From Auanema rhodensis (lineage: Eukaryota; Nematoda; Chromadorea; Rhabditida; Rhabditidae), in NCBI GenBank assembly GCA_964057225.1, contig OZ059897.1, forward strand, positions 6,014,001-6,078,000: a DNA stretch of 64,000 bases, written 5' to 3'. How positions within the stretch are numbered: position 1 is the first letter of the stretch; every line of letters begins with the position of its first letter. The notes under the pieces are model-generated. The model was not told the origin of the DNA. It searched no databases and saw only the letters and a list, made by a program, of their open reading frames with translations. The translations under genes and the position numbers were made by a program. This document shows positions 24,901-36,302 of this stretch, piece after piece.

Positions 24901-27900
24901 TTCAGTTTCTTTCTTTCTCTACCATTCACTTTCTCTCGTTCCAATCATTTATCTCGTCTTCTCATTTCTCCCATTGAACTCCAATGAAACCATCAGCAGG
25001 ACTCATTGCGGTATCTTCTGTGTGAAGCCCGAAGTCCTTTCGGCAGATTGAGGGGAAAGTCATTTCGTGAACCACAACTAGAGCAGAACGAGTATAATAT
25101 GTTCTTCTTTCAACTGTTGAAAGAACAAGATGAAGCCAATAAAATCTTTAAAAGAAATATTTGATCCATTTCAACCACATCACCACATCCAAATTTACAT
25201 TTCACCGTTGCGAGGGAACCCATGCTTTCAGCTCAGCTTCACTCTCCATTTCACAACCTTTTTAGAAAAAAAAATTTTTACAACTTCATATCAGTGTTAC
25301 TGGCTTTATTCGTCTTATTTGTCTATTCATATTCTATACGAAAAGTTTTTTCTTCGATAAGAACAAATCATACGAACACTTTGGCAATCGATAAGAAAAA
25401 TTTTTTTTGTTAATTTTCATTAGGAACGTTCCATTTCCATGATTCTTATCATGAAAAATCCAAAAATCTATTTCTCAATCTCATTTCCAAAGGGCATTAT
25501 GATGAGTTTAAGTTAGAATGAAAAAATGAATTCAAAATTGGCATTCATAGAAACTCAGTATGGCAGCTGGGGAGGTTCATATAAGGTTTTTTTCTAATTT
25601 TCAACATAACAATAGGTTCAAATAGAGTATAGAACAGTTGGTTGTGAATAAGAATAAAAAAGATTTTTAAGTATAAAGAAAAGAAGAGAAGTTCATTTTA
25701 TGTATTTCTTCTCGATGTCTAAAGTTGACATTTGGATGTGATCAATAGGTTGAATGAGTTATGAAGATGGGCTAAGTGGTAGGTTTATATCTTCATCACC
25801 TAGTTACGGTAATGAAGGGGGGGGGGGGCACAACACACATGTTATTGAAGAGCATTTGCTTGAAATAAGAATAAAAATGCTGGAAAAAAAGGAATATTTG
25901 GTGAAATATAATGTGTTTTAAGGAAAAAATATTAGTAGAATCTAGTATAGAAAAGAAAATTGTTGAACATACTAGTGCTCGGGAGTTGCTGGGTTTGAAA
26001 TGAAATCTAAAATACTCCAAGCAGTGCGGGAAACGTCTGATAAATGAATAGTCTTTATCATGACATCTTTAAAAAATAATAAAAAATATTAATAAATAAC
26101 ATAACAAATTCAAAAAATTATAATAATTATAATAAGTTTAGCATTTGAGCTTTTTATCGGGTTCAGTTAGCTGAAATTTGAGCAGAATGATGTTTCTTGT
26201 CCTTATATGCTATATAAAACTTAATTATATATAAGAAAACTATTGTAAATTGATATTTTAATATTTGAATTAGTATATCTATATGTAAAATTGATTATAA
26301 TCCTTTTTAAAATCTTGAATATATTCAGTCTCTATACACTATAATTATAATTGACCTTGTAGTAATACTTTTCGCATTCATCTTTCTATACCAATATCAT
26401 TATATATTGTATTTTTTCTTTAATTTATACTAATTATAATATTTATTATTCATAATTGGATTTATTTTTAATAAATCCTTATCATATCTTGTACCAAGTT
26501 CTTTGGCGTCCTTGGCTATTTGCCAATCTACCTTATCACAAAAACTATATGCATATTCTTCTTATCAACTAACACATTTCGTGCGTAATGAATAAAACAT
26601 TTTCACCAAAAGACAGTAAAAAACAGAAGAAAATACTTTTTTTTATTTAAAAAACATGAAAAGGAAATGTTTAACTACAACGGATATATAGTGACAGAAA
26701 AACATTGTATGCAATAGCTTTAAGCTGTATAGGCTCTTGAGGTTCTAGCTCTGGATGACCACGTTTGTAGATAATACAGACTGTTGTTAGACTATTCTTT
26801 ATAATTTATAAGATATATACATATATGTTGATTGAAAGAAAACAAAAAACTGATTATGAGGATTGAATGTCAGTTGTTTCATTATTCGTTAGTACTTAGT
26901 ATAAGGGTCAATGTATTATTACAAAAGAAAAAAAAAGAGATTATCTAGTCAATTTCTCTCTCTCTCTCTCTTTCTCTCTCTATGTTCTATTCTCTTTTTA
27001 ACTTTCATTCACAGGTTCTCTTTTTGCTCTTTTAGTAAGATATATGATCTCAGATATTTTTCACAGTGTAACTGTTCCTTTTCTAAAGGATATATCAACT
27101 GAGAACTAAGTTAATATATTGTGTGAAACAAAGATTTTTACATTTTATCCAACTCTGCTATATCTATACTATCACTCATCTTTCACTCATAGACTTATAA
27201 CTTATGTGAAAATGTGATTTTCAATTTAATATATAATTGAAATCTGACATATTAAGTGGCTAAACGAACTGTCATGTCGTGCTTTTTACCGTGCAATTTC
27301 AACAGCTGTTGGCCAAAATTGTTACGTAGCTATTGTGTCGAGCTCACAACTACCATAGGAATTAGAAAGGGGGGAGCAGCAGTGATACTATGTGAACAAT
27401 TGTTCAGTTGATGGGTCTTCTGAGGCAACGGTAAAAGAGCAAGATGGTTACTCATTCATCCATTTTTCTCTTCCACTCTCCTCATTCTTTTTGTCTTTTT
27501 GTCTTCATTTTGACAGAAACGTCATCAAGCTGCAGAGGTCAGACACGGTCAGCAGGTACTTAGGTTGGCCAAGTTGAGTGTCATCTCACATTGTATTACG
27601 TAGAACGCCTGCCAAATGATGACAGATGGACTCGACGATGCAAGACTGTATAACCACTTCTACTATGATTCATTCCAATAGAAATATCTTCATATTCAAG
27701 TATATTAGAACATTGTCAATATAATGAAGAATAAGAGTATCAAGTTATGGCAAGCATTCTTACAAGCATAATTGACACTTGCTTACAGCTTAATGACTGA
27801 AGCTTACTGTCTGCTTATGCTGCCAATAGGCTGACAGATACAATGCACTATCACATATATCCTATTCTTGAGCTTAATGGGTTCGTCTGGTGACAGTCAA

Positions 27901-29088
27901 GTCATCATCTTCCAACCTTCTCGGTAGTTCTCGATTCCTAATCCGGTCATGAATTCCACAGATGGTTCAGAGCTTAATGACCAAATGCTTCCAGACCATT
28001 AAATGAATAACAGATTGTTTCCATTATACTATTCGCTAAGTGTCTTGGACTACTTCTAAGAGCTCAATCTTGCTTTTTTTCCATATAGGGATACGGAAAT
28101 ACTTTTTTCTATATATGGTTTTTTTTTTGTATATTTAACGAGGATAAAGTATATTTTATTCGAGAATAAATGAGCTGTCAATCAATTTTTATTGGATTGG
28201 AAAAGAAAAAAAATTAAATTTGAATGTATCACCTGTCTATAATCGAAAAAAAAGTTTTTTATAAGAAATATCGTTTAATATACTAGAATCATATTATAGA
28301 GGGAACACGAAAATTCAATGAAAAGGTGGAAATTTAAACAAAAAAATTCGTTATTACAAGAAAAAATAAATAGATTTTGTATTTTTAAAAATGTGGAAAA
28401 TTGAGGATACAACAATGAATCAAATTCAACCAATTCTGAGAAGATCAATGATTCCATGATTTCATTCAGTGGTAAGAAGAATAATTTATTTCTGTCACCA
28501 TTACCATCTACATGTCTTCTTCGGGATACTGTGTTTCAACTGACCAAAAACGAAGATGACTGTCGATTGTTTGAAATGGGACGACCATCATCAAACTAAC
28601 TTCTCTTTGTTCTAGTCTATAACACATTTAGTAATTTCAGATAAAATTGTCTATTATTCTATGTTATTTCAATTTTAAAAAAAGTAAATAAACCAAAATA
28701 ATGTCAAATAAAACCTTGTTATCTAGATAATATAAGTTGAAAAGATTTTTGATAGATAATGAGAGTGAGAGATTATTATAGGTTACACCTCATATCGTTG
28801 TCAATTGACCTACTAATACTATTAACTAGTAACTCAAATCATTTTTATTTTATGTTAAAGGTTGTTTAGAGAATATAAAAATGTTTTTATTTCAACTTTT
28901 TTTCTTTATTTTCGGATAAGAATTGAATTCCCTTTCATTTGTTACTGGCATCCATGCAAACCGGTCGTTTATTCAACTCATTTCAACAGTTTGCAAACAG
29001 CTGAGCGGTTGATCTCCACTTTCTCTCAATAGTTTCATTAATTTCCTTTAAAAAAAACCGTTTTTTTTATTTATTTTTATTGTTTTTT

Positions 29089-29355
29089 ATGAATATCATC
29101 ATCAATTATATGAGGTTTTCAATATTTTTTCTATTTCTAATTGTAGTAAACGGTTGTTTAGTTAAACATGTCAATCTAAATCGAAACTATAGACATTGTG
29201 ACAGTAATTGTCCCATATTCAGTAAGTATTGACATTAAATCTCTTACAGCAGTTCAATTATTCAAATTCAAGGATTCTGTAAATGCCTGAATATCAGATG
29301 TGAACAGACATCTGAATGTTGTTACTCAACCTCAGCATTGCTTACAGTCTTTTAG
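29089..29355 (+). CDS. Candidate small secreted cysteine-rich peptide
   Basis: Two-exon model, 29089-29221 and 29273-29355, joined across a 51 bp intron with a good GTAAGT donor and an AAG acceptor (a type used by other genes here). It codes for about 71 residues. A hydrophobic signal peptide (MRFSIFFLFLIVVNG core) leads into a short mature region with eight cysteines: after the first, spacing is x13, x3, x5, x1, x4, x5 and then adjacent CC. A nearer acceptor would leave a 28 bp intron, too short, and lose the cysteines. The even cysteine count suggests four disulfides in an extracellular peptide. I recognise no family and assign no activity. The 3' end could include further exons. It lies 1.4 kb before the second kinase-inhibitor gene. 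Confidence 0.45.
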
Positions 29356-30150
29356 CTGCCATTTTAACCACTTGCGTAGCTTAATTATGTGTTTTCTCGC
29401 TTCCTTACTCCATCACTCATCTAGCTTTCCACCAATATCCTATTCAGCCAGATGGCTATTCTATAGCCTGACCATTCAGTGGAATCAATGGCACTGTAAC
29501 ATACAATTTGTACGTAATCATAAGCACACATGCTGCCAGATCTTCATCGAAATGGTTGCTACAACCCAAATTTATCCTATTTTTCCACTTTAAAAACGAA
29601 GGGGATTTTATAGGACTTAAGTGCATAAGTCAATGGTTAGGGCCTTCTTATTCAAATTATTTCAAATATATTATAATCAATGAAGAGGGACGTTATTGAA
29701 TAGCATATAAATAGTAAAAATTCTATTAAAAATAAAATATTTTACGACATTATGTATGTTCATAACTATTCGCCTAGATCCAATTTAATCACTAAAACCT
29801 GAATAATTTTGAGCGTAAATAAGAATATGGGTGGGCCAATTTTGCTGATGGCAACTACGATAGTTACGAAAGCCGATCGTAAATTGTTATGAAATATGTC
29901 TTAAAGAATTTTGATGAGTTGACTGTAATACATTAATCTCTCATCTAATTGAACGATATCCCTATATTCAATAAGCTCTTTACTGTTCTAACACTTCGTT
30001 TTTCACTTCTTTTCGCACTCATTTGTAACAATTCTTCTGAATAGCTTTGATTGGATTTCTATGAATTCTTTCAGAAGAATTTTTTTTCTTAAACATCAAA
30101 GTTATCCAAAAATCGTCGCTGTTCACGGGTTTTATCTTGACCACTCTGCG
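29356..30150. other. Intergenic, nothing recognised
   Basis: AT-rich sequence with one overlapping open frame of 97 codons in another frame (29300-29593) that looks non-coding. No repeat or RNA pattern seen. Confidence 0.4.
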
Positions 30151-30236
30151 GTTGTTATAAAAGATCTTTGACAAGGAAAGTCATACCGTATAAGTTGTTA
30201 TAAAAGATCTTTGACATGGAAAGTCTTACCGTTAAA
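30151..30236. repeat. 43 bp tandem duplication, two copies
   Basis: Copies at 30151-30193 and 30194-30236 share GTTGTTATAAAAGATCTTTG and a diverged GGAAAGTCATACCGT/GGAAAGTCTTACCGT tail. It abuts the foldback element at 30232. Confidence 0.85.
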
Positions 30237-30441
30237 TTTACGTAAATAGTTATAGGGCTATAGGAAACAAATATGTGATCGATTAGGCGATGTGAGTAGT
30301 GCAATTCATTTGACACAGATCTAGGTGAGATAGCTAGTAGTACTAGCTATCTCACCCAGATCACTCACATCGTCTACCAAATAAGTCTAATCGATCACAT
30401 ATTTGTTTCCTATAATTTTATAACTATTTACATAAATTTAA
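30232..30441. mobile_element. Foldback (MITE-like) inverted-repeat element
   Basis: Nearly the whole 210 bp is one inverted repeat centred near 30337 (TAGTACTA). Outer ends read TTAAATTTA and TAAATTTAA. The arms share, in inverse orientation, GTAAATAGTTATA, TAGGAAACAAATATGTGATC, CGATGTGAG and GGTGAGATAGCTAGTA, with small indels. There is no coding capacity and no clear target-site duplication. It could be a non-autonomous DNA element or a long-hairpin RNA source. Confidence 0.6.
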
Positions 30442-30514
30442 ACATTTATTTTGGAATTTTTATCATTTTTTTTTAGAATATTTGTTGAATTTTAATCTCT
30501 AATCATAACTGCGA

Positions 30515-30600
30515 GAGAACCGTGGTCTAGTGAATAATACGCGACGCGAGCCGCGCGCGGCATCACTGTAGACCATGCTGGTTCAGACTTTTGTTTCTCA
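30515..30600 (+). ncRNA. Hairpin RNA or degenerate tRNA-like sequence
   Basis: A strong nested hairpin: GAACC (30517-30521) with GGTTC (30580-30584), TGGTCTA (30523-30529) with TAGACCA (30569-30575), GTGA (30530-30533) with TCAC (30563-30566), closed by a CG-rich inner part (30540-30561). TGGTCTAGTG resembles a tRNA A box and GGTTCAGAC a weak B box, and the ends GAGAAC/GTTTCTC nearly pair. However, the T arm does not form properly and no cloverleaf closes. Lies 200 bp upstream of the second kinase-inhibitor start. Confidence 0.3.
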
Positions 30601-30788
30601 AAAATACAGATGAATTTTAAAAATTCAAAACAAAATTGTCTTTTTACCTGAATTGCTTTCAAATTTTTATCATTTCTATATTATTAATTGTTTTTCAAAA
30701 TATTTAACAAAAATGTTTTTGTACTTTATACTTGAGTATTGTTGCATTTTCTTATCTTTGAGCTTTTGTTAGTTCTCAATTTCCAGGT

Positions 30789-31885
30789 ATGGAGCCTCCC
30801 GTCACCAAACGTCAATCTGTTCGTAGGTGCTTATTTGGAAAACCTAATAAGGAACAAGTAAGGCTTAGTTTTTTTCTGTATTATATAATCTTTTTCTTTA
30901 AGATTGATGCATGGTTGACAAATGAGTTAGATCAAATTAATAAGGCTAAATCTGAGAAGTGGAACTTCGACTTTGTATCCGATAAACCTTTAAATAATAA
31001 TACTGATATTGAATTTGAGAGCATTCCCGCTACTGAGGTATTTCTTAATTTTCAAAACTTTTTATTCATTGTACTATATAGGTTCCTGCATTGTATCGTC
31101 CTCGTAAAAGATGCTCTAGGTCTTTACTGGATGTAGCATCCACTTCTTCCGAGCCTACAGGTCCGATAACCAGGTGAACAAGAAGTTCCTTTCTTTTTCT
31201 TATTATCTTTTTTTCAGATCATTTTCGCGGAGAGAAAACGCCAATGAATCAACTCCACAAAAAGAAAGCACGCTTAAACAAGCCAAATTGACCAGTAGGT
31301 GTTTTGAATCTTTGTTATCTTCGTTATCATTTTTTCATTTCTATAGTAATTTTTTTACCATTTCTTGTTGTGCCTTACTAAACTAATATCAAGATTAAAG
31401 TGGCAAATGCCGCTTTGACTTTTGCGATCAGATATCTCATAACTGTTTTCATGATTACGTGCTAATTAGGGGGCATCTGCTAGGTGTTGAGTAATACTTC
31501 GACATACCGGAACCCTTTCGGCATTGTCATAAAAAATACAAAAAGAGATTTATCTCCTTTTTTTCTATGTCGGGATATTTTCAGATTATTTGACAGTTCG
31601 GAAGAGACGATCTCTGGATATCTTACCTAAACGATCACAATCAGAATTGAAAAATAAACGGGTTGAACCACCCGGCAGTCCATTTAGGTGAGCTTTTGAG
31701 CTACAACTTTAAGCTTCCAAATATAATCTGAAAACATTATAAATATTTTCAGATTTGTTTCAAAAGAAGAAGAGTCACTTTTCGATTGTTCTAGTCCTGT
31801 TAAGTCGCCTAGAAAAAGTCCTATTAAAAGACGAAATGGTAGATCTTTAGTACTAGATAGTATGGTCCATGCAAAACGGACATAA
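30789..31885 (+). CDS. cki-2: Cip/Kip cyclin-dependent kinase inhibitor, second copy (CKI-2-like)
   Basis: Six exons in phase: 30789-30857, 30903-31037, 31082-31173, 31218-31294, 31585-31687 and 31753-31885, giving 202 residues. The CDI domain is well kept: VRRCLFGKP for the cyclin groove, then SEKWNFDFVSDKPL, closer to the vertebrate WNFDF core than the first copy is, then VPALYRPR. Downstream is QAKLTNYLTVRKRR, a PCNA-box-like motif in which the TD of a Cdt2 degron is TN and the last aromatic is Leu. The C-terminus has repeated SP sites (SPVKSPRKSPIKRR) and basic runs fitting nuclear import. The intron inside the PCNA box falls at the same codon and phase as in the first copy. The start is preceded by TTTCCAG two bases upstream, a likely trans-splice acceptor. 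Nuclear cell-cycle inhibitor; which C. elegans gene it is truly orthologous to is uncertain. Confidence 0.88.
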
Positions 31886-32343
31886 AACTTGAGCGCGTAC
31901 ATTGTTTTAAAATGGTGAGTTATATATATCAGTTGTCCTTCGTATTGTTTTGTGGCAGCCGATGCCAAAATTGCGCAATTTCTAGATCTGTATAATTCAG
32001 TTTTTTTTCCAGAGATTCGTTTTGTCTGTGAATAACTCGTGCGCATTCTCTGGTTTTTCAAGTTTTGTAGCTTTCTGGAGAGTTCGGACGTGAAGTTGTG
32101 ATCCCGATGTGTATCTAGTTTTTCCTCCAAATTTCAACAAATTTTATAACGAGAAAGTTTCAACTTGTTAGTTTCCGTCATCTATACATATTCCTGAAAA
32201 ATTACTTGTATTACTTGCCTTGCGTATATCTCTACGTCCTAAGAATCTCTTTATATTAATAGAGAAAGAGGTACCCTCTGTTTTATACTGTTATTTGTCG
32301 TTCTGGTTACTTGGTATGTAAATAATAATAATTGAAATACTGT

Positions 32344-32349
32344 AATAAA
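32344..32349 (+). terminator. Poly(A) signal of the cki-2-like gene
   Basis: AATAAA about 460 bp after the stop codon, followed by a T-rich run. An earlier variant signal could also be used. Confidence 0.4.
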
Positions 32350-32365
32350 TTTTTTTTTTAGTTTG

Positions 32366-35329
32366 GGTGTTGTAAATATTTGAAACAGATAGACAGATAC
32401 AAGCTTATATTAGAAATTTAATCTTTATATCCACAAGGTCTCTTGCAGAAATCTACGAAACTATGTCATAAAATCGAAAACAGGGATATGAGCAGCTTGA
32501 AACCTCAAAGTTGCGCATATTAATTGGCCTTCAAATAGTTTCAACATTATGTTGCTTTGAAAAATTTCCGGTTTTGCTTCAATTTTCGCCATATGTGGCC
32601 TATTGCCTTGACCATTCTCACTTTCACACTTCATGTTTTTGATTTAAAGTTTAGAATTGTTGACATAGTTTCAAATGGTGGAATATTTCATATGATGTTG
32701 CTTTAACTACAGTACTGTTGTTGTTTGTTATTTGGCACATATCTATGTATATTTATGAGAAATTCAGTTGCACAATAGCTGCTTATCAGATGATAGCAAA
32801 CGCTTGAGGCCGAGGCCGCTAGTTGCGCAACTTCATCGGACTCTTTTCCATTTTTAACTCAAATCTCGAACTGTCTCGATTATAACTGATACGAGATTGA
32901 AATATCTTTAGATTACTATGTTTGATGACATCCAAACTCAGGCATTGTCATATACATAAGAGCAAATCGATTAATATGCTAAATTTTCTTGAGGAGGGGT
33001 CCGCGAATATTTAACAGTAGCATCACATATTTCTTAGATATTGTACAGAAGTGATAAATCAGTTTTAAGTTTGTGGAGCTTATTCGCTAGAGCAGAAGAA
33101 GGGAAGTAATACAGCAGGAGAAGCCTGTTTTGTGCGGTATATTGTGCCGTATCAAGTGTTTTATCTTTCAAGTTTTAAGTAGTTATTGAGCATTTCTGCT
33201 CATGAAGATAAGAAACCAAAGCCATAAAACGAAGTTAATTTTACGTTTTTGTTTCAAGCTGCTATCGTTTATGGAAGCAACTACAACTGATGATCAGAAC
33301 TATGGGGAGAAAGAAGAAGAAGAAGAGAAAGAATGAGAAGAAGATGCCAGCTGGTATATAGATTGCCATGACTAGGTCTGTTGTTTCATTGAGAACTTTT
33401 CAAAGAGATGTTGCTTAGCAAATGGTGTGAGGAGTATGTGTTGTGTATACGTGAGACCCTCAGTGACCCTACTAAATGCATTGTTCACAATGGGTCGATT
33501 GCCTGTATTGTTCACAGCCATCTGAGACTTAAGCAGGTCATGTTAAACGAAAAGAAAGAAAAAAGTAAAGAGGGAAGTGAAAGGATAAACATTGGATTTA
33601 TACGAGCTTGGTATGAGTGTCATGGACTTTTCATATATCCGCTGTAACAGGCCTCCTTTATTATTTACGGGATTGTATTGTAAATTGCCCTTTGTTGAGT
33701 AAAATATAGAAAATTCTGCAAAATCAGTCATTAGAGAAGTACTGAAGCTACGATTCTTCTCTGAACTATCTTTTCCGAAAATGAAACAAAAAATTCTGCC
33801 ATTTAAATTGAATCAGTATGTAGTGTGAAGACACTGACTGTGGCTGCCTGCATAGTTGATAAATGACTTTCAGACTGTTTCCAACTCATCCTCATTAATG
33901 TCAGAACAAGTGAATGAAGTAGAAACAATTAAATGAAATTCTGACGATGAGGTTCACAACATCAGCATCGATGATATTCACAGAATTCGAAATGTGCCTG
34001 ACGTTTACAGTTTCATAGTTTGAACGAGCAAGTCTGACGACAACAATCTTTGAGATGATACATCTGAACCAGATTTCTAAAACCATTTAAGTAGGGATTA
34101 TCGTATGGCTCATTGAAATACACGAACCAGTCACCACACACATACATTCATATTCATACAAAAATACTTTTTTTTACAGTTTTCGAGTACTTTTGACTGA
34201 AAAGTAAAATAGACTTTAGTGAATAGGCATATCCATAGAGTCGGCACACATGATCCAATATGTAACTGCAAATGCCTTTGTATAGCCATGAGAAAATAGA
34301 AAATAATGGATCGTTTTGAGAAAGTCTATACATCCAGTCATGTCCTACCGTTAAGATGTCACGAAATACGATTTTTTGATGCAAAAATAAGTTCACAAAG
34401 TTGTTTTGTACTTTGATTACAACATATCCATTTGAGTTCTATGATATTTTGATCCCTTTTTCTTTGTTTCAACTTCTTTCTTTCTGTATCAAAGTGAAAG
34501 AATAACAGTTAGAGAAATGTGAGAATAGTTTATCTACAATGCCATAGGAAATCGTTGTACCCAGCTGTGCAAACGTACTAAACTTGACAACCACCAGATG
34601 GACGACTGTAGTAGCTGTAGAGTGTTTGTGGAATCGTTTTTTTTTTATTAAAATATATGATAACATATACATATTTCTAATTTAAAATAGTTTTTATAAT
34701 AAGTAAAGTTATATTGTATAAAATATTAGAATATTTCTCTTCTTTTGTCTTTTTAATATCAGCTAATCTGCATTTGATTTGAAATATTGCTGGCTGACAG
34801 GTTAAACTTCAGAAAGGTTTTTTTTCTTTTTGAATTTTGACTTCGTGCCAAGAGGACAGATTCATCAAAATTAATTTTCGAATGATAGCCAAGAAGAGTA
34901 GAGGACAACGATGGACGACAGGTTATCTTCCGAAAAATCTAATTTATTTCCTTAACCTTCACTTAAATATACAACAGATTGTTAAAAACTCTTTTCAAGT
35001 TCATTCAATCTTTATTAGAAAATTGACTAATTATAATCAAAAGAATTAGAATAGAAATATATAAAAAATAATTAAATAGTAGTATTAACTTTATATTATA
35101 TTAATAATTCTTTTAACTATTCTAACTATAATATAATATATCTTTAAATACTATACGTCTACTATAATATAATATAGTTATATGTATATAATACATAATA
35201 TTCTTTTCGAAATTGACTTATTAAACTGTTTTTTTAAAATCAAATCATCGTCTATAACGATAATTAAATATTTTAATAATAATATAAGTATATATATAGT
35301 ATATATAAGTAGTATAGTTAAGAAACAAG
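32366..35329. other. Intergenic, nothing recognised
   Basis: Only short open frames (60-80 codons) without similarity. The last 300 bp (35040-35320) is extremely AT-rich with TATATA runs. The interval separates the second kinase-inhibitor gene from the convergent EF-hand gene. Confidence 0.4.
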
Positions 35330-36302
35330 TTATGAAGCTCCGAAATCGCCAAGGAGGTAATTGCCTGGAACATTGCGATCTGTTGATGTGAAGAATTCAC
35401 TCCATAACTGTACAAATCTCTTATAATCAATGCAATGGATAGGATTTCCAGCTTCATCCTGAAAGCATTTGTTTTAAGTTAAAAATGGGATGATCATCCT
35501 CATATTACCACTGCAAATTTGTCAAAACAGTATAAAGCCGTATTTTTCGGAACTCCAAAATATCCAAGAACTTGAACATATTCAGCTTGATCAACAAGCT
35601 TATCTCCTTCAAAATTGATTAATGAAAATGCTTTTTCATTATCTATTTACCTGAAGAATCCAAAAGTTTGAAAATGTAATCAATATAAGCTCTTTGCCAA
35701 GCTGTGGATTTAGATAATTTTAACGATGCTGACCACATTGAGACCCAATTCGATAATGAAATCTGAAAGTTATGACAAATGTTATTACTATACTTTAAAA
35801 CGAAAAGTTTAAACAAAACCACACAGCAAAGTTCAACCAGTCTCTTTCAATTTTAAAAGTAAAATGAAATATTACAAATGAGCTTTTACGTGAAAGAACG
35901 TGGAATAATAATTCATTTTAATTTCTAAGAAATGATTTGTCAATCTTTAGAATTATATATAATATTCCTAACTATATATATAAATAACAATTCAATTTAT
36001 AAATTTACCTTATCTTCATGATTCATGTCTAAAGCTTCAGTCATACAATCCCATACTTCTGTTAAACAAAATTTGGCTGTTAAGTATTCATCACTGTGTT
36101 TTCCACGTGCTATTCCAATTAGCTGTGTTAATGTAACAAAATCACTCCAATCAATGAAGTCATTACAATTTAAATCTTTAAATAATAAATTTTTTTTTTG
36201 TTTTTTTTTAATTTTTAAGAATTTACCGAAAAAAATATAAAATGCATGCTTCCATTTAGCTTGCAGAAAGTCATCAACATTCGAGGAGTCATCAATTTTC
36301 AT
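35330..36302 (-). CDS. Calexcitin-like EF-hand calcium-binding protein
   Basis: Five exons (36227-36302, 36009-36175, 35651-35762, 35509-35606, 35330-35458) give 193 residues, the usual size of calexcitin and sarcoplasmic calcium-binding proteins. EF-hand loops: [12 protein letters not shown] (about residues 26-37) and [12 protein letters not shown] look able to bind calcium. A middle loop, DMNHEDKISLSN, lacks the acidic residue at position 12 and may be weak. A degenerate fourth unit ([15 protein letters not shown]) remains near the end. Helix signatures such as [19 protein letters not shown] fit the family. These are cytosolic calcium sensors; calexcitin acts in neurons. Assignment to calexcitin rather than another small EF-hand protein is by overall look. 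Confidence 0.75.

Larger units (their letters stand above)
19275..29088. other. Intergenic region between the kinase-inhibitor gene and the small peptide gene
   Basis: No gene recognised. The start is presumably the 3' UTR of the cki-1-like gene; an AATAAA lies at 19799-19804. The stretch holds TA repeats (19681-19722), GA repeats (21168-21217), a perfect CT run (21934-21978), a G9 run at 25819-25827 and one more E2F-type GCGGGAAA at 26026-26033. GC-richer patches occur at 22680-22870 and 23270-23480. An open frame of 132 codons at 20512-20910 (plus) contains His/Gln triplet runs, resembles nothing I know, and is left uncalled. Confidence 0.45.

Noticed and set aside
29300-29593. 97-codon open frame overlapping the small peptide gene
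   Set aside because: Different frame from the signal-peptide gene and without recognisable features.
30515-30600. Functional tRNA gene
   Set aside because: The A box is plausible but the B box lacks the conserved A58-type base, and the T arm and anticodon arm do not fold; kept only as a hairpin candidate.
31684-32130. 148-codon minus-strand open frame
   Set aside because: Antisense to the last exons and 3' UTR of the cki-2-like gene; no similarity of its own.
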